Positions 9,857 to 22,396 of a stretch of 64,000 nt of DNA are shown here, piece after piece (positions within the stretch are counted from its first letter, which is position 1; each line of letters starts with the position of its first letter). A program made the position numbers and the translations under genes. The DNA is from Megascapheus bottae (lineage: Eukaryota; Chordata; Mammalia; Rodentia; Geomyidae): positions 19,911,927-19,975,926 of the forward strand of contig JANJXV010000024.1 in assembly GCA_024803745.1 (NCBI GenBank), read 5' to 3'. The notes under the pieces are model-generated. The model was not told where the DNA came from and made no database searches. It saw only the letters and a program-made list of their open reading frames with translations.

Positions 9857-10060
9857 CTGTCTCTCTCCCTCTCTCCTTCCTGTCTACCATGAAGTGAGTA
9901 ATTCCCTGGGCCACATGTTTCCATTTTACTTTTCCTTAACTCAGAGCCATAAAGCTATGGAGCCAGCCTTTGGACTAAGCCAAGATAGACTTTTCCTCCT
10001 TTAAGGTGTTTTCTCAAGAATTTTGTCACAGCAATAGAAAGCTGACCAACACAAACCCAC
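9612..10060 (+). mobile_element. Second MaLR-type LTR with (TC)n expansion
   Basis: It starts GGTTTGGATATAAAGTGG, contains GTGATTGAGTCATAAACTTG, and ends TTTGTCACAGCAATAGAAAG, the layout of a MaLR LTR. A (TC)n tract at about 9804-9852 has expanded inside it. It has the same orientation as the LTR about 320 bases to its left, so they could belong to one decayed element. Confidence 0.5.
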
Positions 10061-10084
10061 AGGTTCCTGTCATCAAAATGTAGC

Positions 10085-10315
10085 CTTGAGCAGGGTGCCG
10101 TGGCCCCCACCTGTAATCCAGCTACTCAGCAGGCTGAGGTCTGAGGGTCTTGGTGGGAAGGAAGGTCCCTGAGCCTCCTACCTCCAATTAAGCATGAAGA
10201 AACTGGCCGTAGAGCTGTGGTTCAAGTGATAGAGCACTAGTCTTGAGCAACAAAAGCTCAAGGACAGTGCCTAGGCTCTGAGTTCAAGCCCTAGGTCCAG
10301 CACGAAACAGCAATT
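10085..10315 (+). repeat. B1-headed composite SINE, plus strand
   Basis: The head GGTGCCGTGGCCCCCACCTG is followed by CCAGCTACTCAGCAGGCTGAG and then the right monomer (GTGGTTCAAGTGATAGAGC ... GAGTTCAAGCCCTAGG). Confidence 0.85.
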
Positions 10316-10319
10316 GAGC

Positions 10320-12060
10320 CCCACAGATCTGAGGGACCGTATCCGATGGTGGTGAGTGGCCCCAGAGCTCTGCTGGGGACCGCTGGAGCAGGCCTTTCTG
10401 TCCTGCAGATTCATGCCCACACTATATGGTCTGGGTTCCACGCTTGGATAGACGTGAGTGGGCCAGGCCAGAGTCGTGGAGACTGAGGAGAGGAGTTTCA
10501 CTAGTTCTGAGACTCAGGGAAGCAGCCCTATTTTCACATCACACATTGTCCTTCCCCTACAGGCTGGCAGCATGGCCAGTGCCAGAGTCTGGGGTTTACC
10601 AAGGAGGCGGCAGCCTGAAGAACAAGGCGCAGGCCCCAGAAGCACGTTGGTAAGGAACTCTCAGATCTAGAAATCCCATTATCCCCTTTTCTTGGGATGG
10701 AATAGTCATTGTGGGGGACACTTGGTAGCCCAGAAGCCCTTAGGCAAAATGGGTTATCCTGGTAAAAACTGCCTGACAACTGTCTCAGGAAAGGACTAGA
10801 GTGTCACCAGGAAGGGGCCACTAAAGGTAGAAAATTATAGTCTCATGTCATATGTTGAAAGCTAGACAGTTGCCTGTGAAGACATAGTAGTAGTTATGTG
10901 TAAAATCAGGAAACTGGTCATGAGGGAAGCATTTTCAGGAATTGGGGTGCTGGCGAGGGGTGATAAGATCTCTCAAGTGCAAGAACTTGCTATATTTTCC
11001 CAGCACTGGCCAAGTGCATGGACACCTGCTATTGCGGTTCCCTGGGATACGGAGGACTCTGAACCTGTATGGAAGAAGCTGGCCTGGAGGTGAAGAGCCC
11101 TGCTGGGCTGGGCAGGAGCTGGCTTTCCTGCCAACCCCAGCACAGGACTTTTGGTCTCTGCTGCTTCGGCCTTGGCCCTCAGCTCTATGTCTTCCATAGG
11201 TCCTAAGGTCTGCGGCTCAGTTCTGGACTCTCTCTGCAAGCTCCTAGCCATCTTCTCTTTCCTCCCCAGCTCCGCTGCCTCTCTTATGGACAGCTCAGTG
11301 CTTCAGTCTGTGGGGAAAACCGGCCATTGCAGACTGCCCACTGCAGGCCCTTCAATTCAGTTCCACCTGATCTATCTAAAGCTTCCTCTCCCTCCATCTC
11401 TCATCTGTCTCCTCCTCCTCCTCTGCCTTTTTCAGTTTGAGACTGGAGCTCATTAGGACACACTGCCTGGAATTCATCATTTTCCCGTCTCAGCCTCTGA
11501 AATGCTGGGATTACAGACCTGCTCTGCCACACCCGGCTCTCTCATCTAACGACTCCTGTGCATATTGTATGTGATCTTGGCTTCCTCTTTCCTTCAGGAA
11601 GCTTCCTTGCACAGAGAGGAAAAGACTGAGATGCTGTGTTCTTGTATGGCTGTCCACTCTTGGTTGTACATGAGCACAGAGAGATCTCAGGGCACAAACA
11701 CTGAGTCTGGGGGATACTATCACATAACATGTCACCATTTCAGAGTGAAATGTCCACTGAAGGCTGAAGCAGAGAGTGCCACACTGACATCCTTCCCACT
11801 TCATCTGGGGTTCAGAGGTGATGTACTTATAGCATTCACAAGGCCCTGTGCCCAGAACCACACAAAAAAAGGGGAAAGTCAAACACTTCACCCTATGGAA
11901 TAATTCTGGAAATCAATTCTGTTAGTCAATTCCTTTCTTTTTAACTTCTGCATTACTATGGTCCCTCAGATGGACCTGTTTTCTGAGATTCAATCATGAC
12001 TAGCTCTGTTTCTGGACACTCAGCACAATAATTGTTACCTTTTAGTCCCTAAGTCAGGGC
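10320..12060. other. Intergenic sequence between KLRG2 and CLEC2L
   Basis: No gene is recognised. A monomeric B1-like element in reverse lies at about 11425-11545 (CTCAGCCTCTGAAATGCTGGG). The many short open frames here lack codon or family support. Confidence 0.45.
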
Positions 12061-12067
12061 CATCCAA

Positions 12068-12120
<53 letters not shown>
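12068..12120. repeat. (TG)n microsatellite
   Basis: About 25 perfect GT/TG dinucleotide units. Confidence 0.95.
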
Positions 12121-12121
<1 letters not shown>

Positions 12122-12204
12122 GGCAAGTGATCCTGTTTTTTATTTTTAAAATGATGTTATTATAAAGGTGATGTAGACAAGGGATTACAGTTAAAAATCA
12201 TCTT

Positions 12205-12430
12205 TTTTTTTTGTCAGTTGTGGGGCTTGAACTCTGGGCCTGGGCGCTCTCCCTGAGCTATTCAGCTCAACGCTACTGCCCTACCCCTTGAGCTACAGTC
12301 CCACTTCTCATTTTCTAGTGGTTAAATGGAGATAAGAGATGCTGGTCTTTTGTGCCTGGGCTGGCTTTGAGCAGTGATCCTCGGATCTCAGCCTCCTGAG
12401 TAGCTAGGATTACAGGCGTGAGCCCAGCAA
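12205..12430 (-). repeat. B1-headed composite SINE, minus strand
   Basis: Blocks CTTGAACTCTGGGCCTGGGC, TTTTCTAGTGGTTAAATGG and CTCAGCCTCCTGAGTAGCTAG are present in the standard order. Confidence 0.9.
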
Positions 12431-12527
12431 AGTCATCCAATTCTTATAAAAGTGTACTCCATGGTGACTCTGTTTCCAGGGCCCACTCCATCCTAGAGAC
12501 TGACCAGATCCTCAAAGGGGCCATTCT

Positions 12528-12759
12528 GCGGGGCACTGGTGACTCATGCCTGTAATCACAGTGACTTACAGGCCTGAGATTTAAGATCACAGTTCAAAGC
12601 CAGCTTGAGCAAGAAAGTTTTGTAAGACTTCTATTTCCAATTAACCAGAAAAAAATCATAAGTGGAGCTGTGTATGGTTCATGTGGTAGATTCCACTCCT
12701 TGAGCACAAAACCTCAGCACAGCATCCAGGCCCTGAAAACCTAGGACTGTTGTGTGCAT

Positions 12760-12808
<49 letters not shown>
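12528..12808 (+). repeat. B1-headed composite SINE with (CA)n tail
   Basis: The SINE (GGGGCACTGGTGACTCATGC ... CCTAGGACTG) is followed directly by a (CA)n run at about 12758-12807, probably grown from its 3' tail. Confidence 0.85.
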
Positions 12809-13310
12809 GATCATTCATGCTTGGGTCATGAGTTTCCATTTTGCTGCTTGTGGGAGACACAGTTATAAGTGCAGATGTTGGCTTTTAACCCTTTAGGGCT
12901 CAGATGTCCTTCCCTTCATGTGAGGACTGGAAGTCCCTGCTGCTGTCTACCCTCTCAAAGCCAGTTCTGTCAGAGGCCCAGGAATCCACTCATGTCCTCA
13001 TATCTTAGCCTCCTGAGTAGCTACGATTGCAGTGGTGTGCCACCTCACATGGCTCTCAGTGACAGGGGGTCACAGAGGGGAGGCTCCTCATAAACAGCAC
13101 TGTAGGTCCCCTGGTTGACAGGCAGGAACTCTAGCCATCTGGCTAATGGATTTCATGGGAGTCCCAAATGGATGTGGATCACATCTTACCTGGGAGAGGA
13201 TAAGAGGAAGCAGGTCAGAGGCAGCAAGAAGGTGGCACACACATATTTTCTGCTGGAAAAATCCTTCAAATCAGTGCCAGGCTTTGGCAGTGTGGCCACG
13301 GCTTCCCGGC

Positions 13311-13325
13311 AGCGCCCCCTGGTGG
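13311..13325 (-). promoter_or_regulatory. Strong CTCF motif, minus strand
   Basis: On the minus strand it reads CCACCAGGGGGCGCT, which fits the CTCF core CCASYAGRKGGCRS at all 14 positions. It lies in unique DNA between KLRG2 and CLEC2L. Confidence 0.7.
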
Positions 13326-13799
13326 AGGACACAAGCCATGGATAAGGTTTGCCACTAGAGCTTGAGCCTGGGGCACCTCAGAGGAAGAGCTGCAGGAAGG
13401 ACCTCACATACGCCAAGAAGTCTCAGGCTGAAGGGAACTTCGCTCCAAGGAGCATGCTACAGTAAGTCCTGATGGGCTGTAGATGGCCCCTCTCTATTGC
13501 CTTTGTGACATTTGGACAAAGAAGACCCTGTGGCCAAACACAGCCTGCTCTTCTTTCCAGCAGACACAGCTCCTTGGCTAGAGGCTCAACTCTGGGGCCA
13601 GGTGAGGTCGGGATCCTAGATCCCAACGGCCTCCAGGCCAGGTACCTAGTGTAGTGAGTGACTTACACAAACGAGCATGGCCATTCCAGTTGCTCTCTGT
13701 CTTCAGCTTGTATCTGTCTGCCTGTATTGTGCCGAAGAATGGCAGCTCAGGTCCAGAGCCAGGCAGAATTGCTGCTGAAGACCCTCATTCTACTTGAAC

Positions 13800-14022
13800 C
13801 TTTTATTTTGTGCTGGTCCTTGGGCTTGAACTCAGAATCTGGGTTCTGCCACTGAGCTTTTGTACTAGCACTCGACCACGTGAGCCATACCTCCACATGT
13901 AGCCTTTTGGTGGTTAACTGAAGATATGAGTCTCACAGACTTTTCTGCCTAGATTTTGAAACATGATCCTCAGATCTCAGCCTCCTGAGTAGCTACGATT
14001 AGGCGTCAGCCACCACACCTGG
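13800..14022 (-). repeat. B1-headed composite SINE, minus strand
   Basis: CTTGGGCTTGAACTCAGAATC, GGTGGTTAACTGAAGATATG and CTCAGCCTCCTGAGTAGCTAC mark a diverged full-length copy. Confidence 0.85.
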
Positions 14023-14804
14023 TGAGACCCTGCATTCATATCCCAAGGAACCCCATAGTTAGCAGACCTCTGCAAGTAGCTGAGTGATGGCTAAGAGCGC
14101 TCCTGTATTCAGGAGAACCATGGAAGGTGAGATGTGGATCAGGATGTATTGTTTTCATAATCAGACTTCTGGAATTGAAACCCTATGCATAAATATTTAA
14201 ACAGAGACAAATACTTAAAAAATGAACACTCTCCATCTGCCTCCTCCTCTCCCCTGCCCATCTCCATAGCAGCACTGGAAGAGAGGGGGTCCCTGCCCTC
14301 TGGGGTAAGAGCCCTGCTGCTCCCTCTCTGGGAGACCAGGCCATGAGAGAATCCCTAGTGATGATCAGAGCAGGGATTGCTAGAGGCGGAGCCCCAAGTC
14401 TGGTCCTGTCTGGGGTACGTTGTGCTTTTTGGGTTGTGCCTGGGGCAGGAGAACGTGGTGGGGTGCCCTGGTGTGGATAGGCAGTCCAGGGAGTGGGCAT
14501 TCTTCAGTGGGTTACAGGGAGGGGCAGGTCAGGCCTTTCAGTCTGGTAGAACAGCCTCTGGCACCCGCAGTCCCCCATCTCCTTACAGGTTGGGGGTATC
14601 CTTAGTCAAAGACACTTCCACACAGATCTTAAGATGCCTGTGGGCTCTCCGGGCCAGCCTTGAGGAGGACACAGCCATGAGGATGGACCGGCTCAGGAGC
14701 ACAGGGCCCCTGCAGGGCCCTGGGGTCCGGTCACCCGCTCTGCCCCGGCCTGGACAAGCCGCAGTGTTGCAGAAGCGGCGAAGCGCAGTCGTGCGCTCCG
14801 GGTG

Positions 14805-14818
14805 CCACTAGAGGGCGA
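14805..14818 (+). promoter_or_regulatory. CTCF motif, plus strand
   Basis: CCACTAGAGGGCGA fits CCASYAGRKGGCRS at 13 of 14 positions (only the last base differs). It points right, opposite to the motif at 13311-13325. Confidence 0.65.
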
Positions 14819-14882
14819 GCGTGCGCGCGGAGGAGCAGACGCTCCTCTCCCCGCAGCGAGGCAGCGGCCCAGACCCGGCCCC

Positions 14883-14923
14883 GGGGACGGGGACGGGGAC
14901 GGGGACGGGGGCGGGGGGGGGGG
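14883..14923 (+). repeat. (GGGGAC)4 repeat with flanking G-runs
   Basis: Four perfect GGGGAC units (14883-14906) are followed by G5, one C and G11. Six G-runs within 41 bases make this a strong G-quadruplex candidate on the plus strand. Confidence 0.85.
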
Positions 14924-15459
14924 CACCCAGCCCTGTCGCCCGTGTTCCCGTCGCGGGTGATGGGGCCGTCACTTGAGGACGATGCTTCCCGATCCTCAGG
15001 GCTCTTTCCGAGCGGGGGTGGGTGGCGCCCCCGCCTCACCCCTGGGGGGCTCAGGGCGCTCAGTCGCTGGGCATCTGATTCACTGCAGGCTGATTTACTG
15101 TAGATGCAGGCGAGGGCGAGAGGCCAAAAGAACAGGAAGGGACGCACCGGGCCTAGCGGGATCTCTGGAGCACAGATGCAGAGCTCAAGGTTATGTCAAG
15201 GTCAAGGGGCCATTGATGCCAGGACCACAGTCCTGACTGCAGAAGACTTTCCGCCCTACCGCAGGCTCTGTGTGCCCGAAGCTTGCACAATTAGGATTAT
15301 AAAGTAGTAGTAGCAACAGTAGTAAGTAGCTCTACATTTGTTCCCAAGCTTGATTTGAATTCCCTGGCCTGGTGAATATGTTGGGTGAGAGTTCCTTAGT
15401 ATTTCCAGAGTGAGGTTCCCTGGGCCATGGGTGTCACCTTTGGGTTAATAAAGTGGGAA

Positions 15460-15725
15460 ATTGCCGGGCACTGGTGGCTCAGGACTGTAATCCTAGCTAT
15501 TCAGAAGGCTGAGATCTGAGGATCACAGTTCAAAGCCAGCCTGGATAGGAAAGTCTTGAAGACTCTTAGCTCCAAGTAACTGCCCCAAACCTGGACATGG
15601 AGCTGTGGATCAAATGGTAGAGTGCTACCCTTGAGCACAAAAGCTCAAAGACAGCCACCACGTCTAACTTCAAGTCCTAGGGCCCCACAAAAAGAAAGGA
15701 AGGAAGGAAAGAAAGAAGGAAGGAG
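15460..15725 (+). repeat. B1-headed composite SINE with GGAA-rich tail
   Basis: The SINE (GGGCACTGGTGGCTCAGGAC ... CAAGTCCTAGGGCC) runs into an AAGG/GAAA-rich tail to about 15725. Confidence 0.85.
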
Positions 15726-15894
15726 TATGGAGAAGGCTACTTGTGTTTTATTTCTTACATCATGCCCATTTTCCAGACATTTGTGCACATTCTTATTACT
15801 ACAAGCACATTTCTAAGTGTTCAATAACATGGCAATGACAAACTGCAGTGAGAAGCAGTTTCACCAAGTCTTACTGTATCATCCTATAGTAAAT

Positions 15895-16130
15895 TTATTT
15901 GTTTATTTATTTGGTTATGGGGCTTGAACTCAAGGCCTGGGCCCTATCTCTGAGCTTTTTTCCAAGGATAGTGCTCTATCACTTTGAGCCACAGCACCAC
16001 TTCTAACTTACTGGTGGAGATAAGGAGTCTCATGGACTTTCCTGTTTAGGTTGGCTTTGAACCATCATCTTCAGATCATAGACTTCTGAGTAGCTAGGAT
16101 CATAGGTGTGAACCAGAGATGCCTGGCTTA
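15895..16130 (-). repeat. B1-headed composite SINE, minus strand
   Basis: TTATGGGGCTTGAACTCAAGG through TTCTGAGTAGCTAGGATCATAGG, in the standard reverse order. Confidence 0.85.
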
Positions 16131-16394
16131 AATTATTTAAGAAGAGATATAGACAGAATATGTGGAAGAATAAGTAAGAAATCGCTCACTAGTTGTGTGA
16201 ACAGGCAAAAAACTCCACTTATGTGGTCAGGTGTAGACGTCCAGCCACCCTTAGGGGCGCTGTTCCCCCACTGGAACACCTCAGAGGCTGAGAGGCTGAG
16301 AGGCTGAGATGCTGAGTGCTTCTCTCTGCTCCTTTGCTACCAACTGTTGTGTTCTGTGCACGATTCATCCTGATCCTGGCTTCCAATACCTGCC

Positions 16395-16628
16395 TGAGCC
16401 AGGTGCTGGTGGCTCGTACCTGTAATCCTAGCTACTCAGTAAACTAAGACTGGAGGATCACAGTTCAAAGCCAGCCCAGCAAGAAAAGTGCCCATGACAC
16501 TTATCTCCAATTAACCACCAAAAAAGTCAGAAGTGGGGGTATGGCTCAAGGGCTAGAGCACCAGCATTGAGTGAAAAATCCAGTCAGGAATTCAAGGCTC
16601 TGAGTTCAAGCCCAAGGTGGGAAAAAGT
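16395..16628 (+). repeat. B1-headed composite SINE, plus strand
   Basis: CAGGTGCTGGTGGCTCGTACC, TTATCTCCAATTAACCACC and the right monomer ending GAGTTCAAGCCCAAGG are all present. Confidence 0.85.
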
Positions 16629-16629
16629 A

Positions 16630-17555
16630 TCTAGATGAATGTAATGGTAATGATATGTTAAATTCTAAAGAGAAGATGTTTTAAAAATGTACCTGTTGCT
16701 CAGCTGAAAACTGCCTCTGTATGGGCTTCATAACAAGACAATTGGTGTTAAATTTTTGTTGTTAAAATAAGTGCCTTGTGAGATTTGGGTTTTTCCTCTG
16801 CGCGTTTGGATGTCGTCTGCTGTCACTGGCAGGTCGCCGCCGCTCTCTGGGGAATGGGCAGTGCATGCCACCATGGCTTTCCACAGAATGATTACTCTAG
16901 GCTCAGGTCTTGTCATAAAAGCCAATCTTTTGGTCAGACAGCTTTACCTACTAGATTTAGCTCCATCAGGAGCTGCTTCATTCTGGCCTCCCTGGCCTAG
17001 GGTTCTCAGACAACACCTTGTGCTAAGGAGGGTTGGAGGTCTCTCTGTCAAGGCCCTCAAAAGAGAGGGGAAAGCCACCAGGAAGCCTGCCCAGCCCAGC
17101 AAGGGTGCAGACCCACCTGGTTTATGTGGAAGAAGGAAGGGAATCTTTGAGCCCTGCCAGCTTCAATTTCCTTGCATCTTGGGGGCCTGAGGAAATAAAC
17201 CCAGAAGTAAAGTCACATCTTAGGGAGAAGGACAATAAAATCTGGTGAGTCTTGTGTTTTGCATGTGTAAATTCATGTACTATTTAGAACGCCTAGTGAA
17301 AGTGTATTCAACCATTGGGGAAGCTCAATAGATACAGTCATACTGTGTCCTGGGAAGTCTGAGTCCAATCTGACCTTTGAACTTCTGTGCCATACTGGTC
17401 CTTCCTGTTTCTCCAACCCCCCCCCCCACTCCCTGGCACTGACACCTGTTCCAAACAACGACCCATTCTAGGCTCAAAGCTGCCCCCCCCCAAATCCCCG
17501 GCATGGATGCAGCCTGGGAGCTCCTGAAATCCTGCATGAATTGGGTTGTCAGAGC
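16630..17555. other. Intergenic sequence upstream of CLEC2L
   Basis: No gene or repeat is recognised. There is a C-run at about 17417-17427 and a polyadenylation-like AATAAA at about 17233, without a gene to serve. Confidence 0.4.
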
Positions 17556-17559
17556 ACAG

Positions 17560-17800
17560 GGACTGAACCAGTGGCTCAGGTGTCAGTGGCTCACACCCAT
17601 AATCCCAGCTGCTCAGGAAGCTGCGATCTCTTCAAAGCTAGAGAAGGCTGGAGAGTCCATGAGACTCTTATCTCCAGTTAATCAGCAAAAAGCCTGACAT
17701 GGAGAGGTGGGTCAAGTGGTGCAGTGTCAGCCTGGAGTGGAAAAGGTGGGGACAGCCCTCTGTCCCTAAGTTCAAGGTCCACTATCAGTGCCCACGCATG
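17560..17800 (+). repeat. B1-headed composite SINE, plus strand
   Basis: GTGTCAGTGGCTCACACCC, AGACTCTTATCTCCAGTTAA and a diverged right monomer. Confidence 0.8.
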
Positions 17801-18359
17801 TATGCATGCACATATGGGACCCCGAAGTCAGCTTATTGGACATTTTGGACATGCTAGCACTACGAGAAGTGTCCCTACGCAGCAAGGCCCCCTGACCTGA
17901 GTGGAGCTGACCCACTGTCCCAGCTGACTCCTTCCTGTGACCCATCTGTCCACGGGGTGGATTTGGCAAATCTGTGTCCCATCCTCCATGGGCAGGTGAA
18001 GTCAAGTGTCCCAGAAATGCTCACAGCCCACTGGGAGGAGACCTAGATCCCGCCGTCAAATCAAACGTGTGCTCGCTTCTCCCCATGTTTCCCAGGCATT
18101 AGGGAGTCAGCAGGCAGAGCGAGAAGGATCCCATGCGAGTGGGACAGATCCCATCAGAGCAGGACAGGAATGGAGCAGGGATAGGGGAGCGTCCTGGAGG
18201 GGGGGGGGCAGGGATGGTGAAGTGAGAAGGACGCATTCCTACCTGGGAAGGGAACAGGTGTGGGGGGTCCTCAGGGTGGCCAGAATACCAGAAGTAGCGC
18301 CCTGGCCTGGGTCAGATCCTGGGCCAGCCCCAGGGGGTGCCTTCAGAAATGCAGTGGCC

Positions 18360-18870
18360 TGAGCTTGCGTGATGGCTCACGCCTGTAATCCTAGTTACTC
18401 AGGAGGCTGAGATCTGAGGATCGTGGTTCAAAGCCAGCTCAGGCACTAAAGTCTGTGAGACTCTTATCTCCAATTAACCACTAGAAAACAGGGAATGGTG
18501 CTGTGGCTCAAGAGGTAGGGCGGCAGCCTTGGACTGAAGAGCGCAGGGACAGCGGCCAGGCCCAGAGTTCAAACCCCACGACCGACAAAGAAAGAAAGAG
18601 AGACACAGAGAAAGAAAGAAATGCAGCTGCTCTGCAGGTGGAGCTCAGGAAGATCTGGACGCCAGCCTAGCTGGAGCAAAAGTTGGTAAGGCCCCATCTC
18701 AATCAAAGACAGGGTGAGGTGGTTGTGGATATGGGTGCCTGTTCCCAACTGTGAGCTGGACAGGGGTTCAAGCTGGACCTTATTCCAAAAATAATCAGAG
18801 GGGAAAGGGGGGCTGGAGGCGGGGCTCAGGTGGTAGAGCACCTGCCTGGAAATGCCCTTGGCAAAAATTC
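18360..18870 (+). repeat. B1-headed composite SINE followed by a B4-like SINE
   Basis: 18360-18605 is a B1-headed composite SINE ending CAAACCCCACGACCGAC plus a GAAA-rich tail. About 18620-18865 looks like a B1 fragment (GAGCTCAGGAAGATCTGG) followed by an ID-like part (GCTCAGGTGGTAGAGCACCTG). Confidence 0.7.
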
Positions 18871-18915
18871 ACGGACGCATCTGCAAGTTCCTGGTGCTTA
18901 ATACATGCTTAGTAA

Positions 18916-19860
<945 letters not shown>

Positions 19861-20089
19861 TTGCTTTTTGTCTTTGTTTTCCGTTTGTCAGGGTGTTGTA
19901 GAGAGGGGCGCGGTGAGCACATTCCTTCTTACCCATCCTTGTTCCCCCTCCCTCGTTTTTCTCCCACTTCCCCCCCACCCCAAGTTGTAAAGTTCATTTT
20001 CCAACATCTTGTCTTGTGAGTATGGCTGTTGCCTTGTTTCCCCCTTTGTCAAAAGAGACTTTATTTTTATTTTATCTTTTTAATCAGGG

Positions 20090-20632
20090 CCTGGGCATGT
20101 CGCTAAGGTTTTTATTTTTCCCCCCTCAAGTTTAGCACTTTGAGGTACAGTTGCACTTCAGGTTCTTGGGTGGTTAATTGGAGATAAGTATCATGGGGAC
20201 TTTTCTGCCCAGGCTGGCTTTGAACCGAGGTTCTTAGAGCTCAGCCCCCTGAGCAGCTAGGATTTCAGGTGTGAGGTATCAGCCAGCGCCAAGCCTCTAC
20301 TTTTGGCTTTTTTGCTGGTTATGGGGGTTAAGACGCTTTTCTTTCCTTTTCTTTTCTTTCTTTCTTCTCTGACTGCCTCCAAACCGCCATCCTCAGACTC
20401 CTGGGTAGTTAGAACAAATTATTTCTTTTCTTTTTTCTTTTGCCAGTCCTGGGCTTGAGCTCAGGGCCTGAGCACTGTCCTTGGACTTTCTCAAGGCTAG
20501 AGCTCTACCACTTGAGCCTCAGCACCACTTCCAGCTTTTTTCCACATGTGGTACTGAGGAATTGAACCCGGGTCTTCATGCATACTAGGCAAGCACTTTA
20601 ACCACTAGGCAAAACTCCCGGCCCACAAATTC
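20090..20632 (-). repeat. Composite SINE cluster, minus strand
   Basis: 20090-20290 is B1-headed (TGGTTAATTGGAGATAAGTA, GAGCAGCTAGGATTTCAGG). 20300-20415 is a broken copy with a TTTC-rich run. 20425-20630 is an ID-headed copy (GCCAGTCCTGGGCTTGAGC ... CTAGGCAAGCACTTTAACCAC). Confidence 0.8.
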
Positions 20633-21159
20633 TTTCTTGAATTTGCTCGCTCATCTCATGGGCCCATCCTGCCTTCCCTCCTTATTACCTTCCTTCATTG
20701 GTAGTTCTCATGGCTCTGCCCACTTAACCCTTCATTCTAGTCCCCCTGGCAGGCCTAGTTGGGGCTGGTTGAGGCTCCTTTACTGCCTGGTTCCCAGCCC
20801 ACGCCGACCCTGACTTTGCTTGGCCCCCGGTGCTTCCTGCTGCCCTGCCATAGGGAGGGAGGAGAGTCTCTCCAGGCACTGGGTCTATGCGGCCCCTGTG
20901 CTTGGTAGCTGCGGGTGCTCTGCCAAGTCCCCCTCTCCTGGTAGGGCTCCCTGCCCGGCCTCACTCTGTGACTCAGTCTACCTGTGTCCCCTCCCCTCCC
21001 GGATGTGCCCCAGTCATCAGCATCTTGGTCTAGTGACTTCCCAGGGTGGTCCGGATCTGGGGTCGCCTGGGTGCTCCTCGAGTCCCCCCTCTCCCTCCCG
21101 TCTCATCACAACAGGGGTGCTTGTGGGCCAGGATGCTGCAGTGTGAGTCTTCGTATTGG

Positions 21160-21378
21160 TTTGCACTGTTGGTTGGATTTGCAGTAGTAGGGATTGAATC
21201 TAGGTCCGCATGCTTGCTAAACAAGTGCGCTACCACGCCTACCATATCCTTAGCCCTTCTGCTTTTCCTTTTGTCTTGATAACTTTGCCCAAGGATGGCC
21301 TCAAACTCTCCACTCTTCCTACCTCTGCCTCCTGAGCAATTGAGATTTCAGGCGTGAGCCACAATGCTTAGCTTTATT
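21160..21378 (-). repeat. B4-like SINE (ID + B1), minus strand
   Basis: An ID-like block (GGGATTGAATCTAGGTCCGC, AACAAGTGCGCTACCAC) is followed by a B1-like block (GGCCTCAAACTCTCCACTCTTC, GGCGTGAGCCACAATG). Confidence 0.7.
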
Positions 21379-21789
21379 CATTTATTGTGCAGGTTTAGGT
21401 ATTACCCTAGTCCATGGGCTTGAAGAGACACCAGGTCAGGCTAAGTCCAGACCATGGTGTCTGGTAAACTTGAACCTGACTTTTCCACCACCTTGGGTGG
21501 GCAGGTGTTCAGTGGAAGCCTCTGTGTCCTCGTCCACAGAATGAGACAACAATTTCTACCTTTCAGGCCCACATAGATAAGGGTGTAGAGCCTGGACTCT
21601 GCCAGAAAGCTCCCAACTTCCTCTGAAGGTCTTTCTGGGAACCATGAAGCCTGAGTGGACAGAACAGGGAGCAATGGCCACCAAATACTCACTTGCTACC
21701 CTGTGACTGGCCTGCTGTCACCTGCTTCCGGGAACTGGAGCCTGCTGGGATTTTACAGTCACTGGTTAGCACAGCACTTTTGCATTTTT

Positions 21790-22396
21790 CTTTCTTTTGT
21801 GGCAGTACTAGAGCTTGAACTCGGAGCTGTGTGTTGCTTGGCTTTCCATCTTCTTCCCTCCCACCCTCTCTCCCTCCCTCCCTCCTTTCCTTCCTTCTCT
21901 CTCTCTTCTTTCTCTCTCTTCCTTTTCCTTCCTTCCTTCCTTCCTTCCTTCCTTCCTTCCTTCCTTCCTTCCTGTCATAGCACTTGAACTCAGGGCCTTG
22001 GCGCTGTCCCTGAACTCTTTCACTCAAGGCTAGCACTCACTCTACCACTTTGAGCCACAGCTCCACGTCTGGATTTCCAGTGGTTATGTGGAGATAAGAG
22101 TCACATGAACTTCACTGCCCTGGCTAGCTTCAAACCTCCATCCTTAGCTCTCAGTGTCCTGAGTAGCTAGGATTGCAGGCGTGAGCCACCAGCCCCTGGC
22201 TCTTCCTTGGCTTTTTAATTCAAGGCTGGTTCTTTGTCACATGAGCTACACCTCCACTTCCGGCTTTTTGTTTGCTCATTGGAGATAAGAGTCTCATGGA
22301 TTTTTCTACTCTGGCTGGCTTTGAACTACCATCTTCAGATCTCAGAATTCTGACTAGCTAGAATTACAGGTGTGAGCCACTGGCTCCTGGTTAGCC
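21790..22396 (-). repeat. Two B1-headed composite SINEs with a (CCTT)n tract
   Basis: A pyrimidine tract, (CCTC/TTCT)n then (CCTT)n, at about 21855-21972 precedes a reverse composite SINE at 21973-22200; a second, 5'-truncated copy follows at about 22215-22393. The tract sits where the A-tail of the reverse SINE would be. Confidence 0.8.

Larger units (their letters stand above)
14690..15090. promoter_or_regulatory. Intergenic CpG-rich island
   Basis: A GC- and CpG-rich block about 4.3 kb upstream of the CLEC2L start codon and not attached to a gene I recognise. It contains a CTCF motif and a GGGGAC repeat. It could be an insulator, an enhancer, or the start of an unrecognised transcript; sequence alone does not decide. 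Confidence 0.5.
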
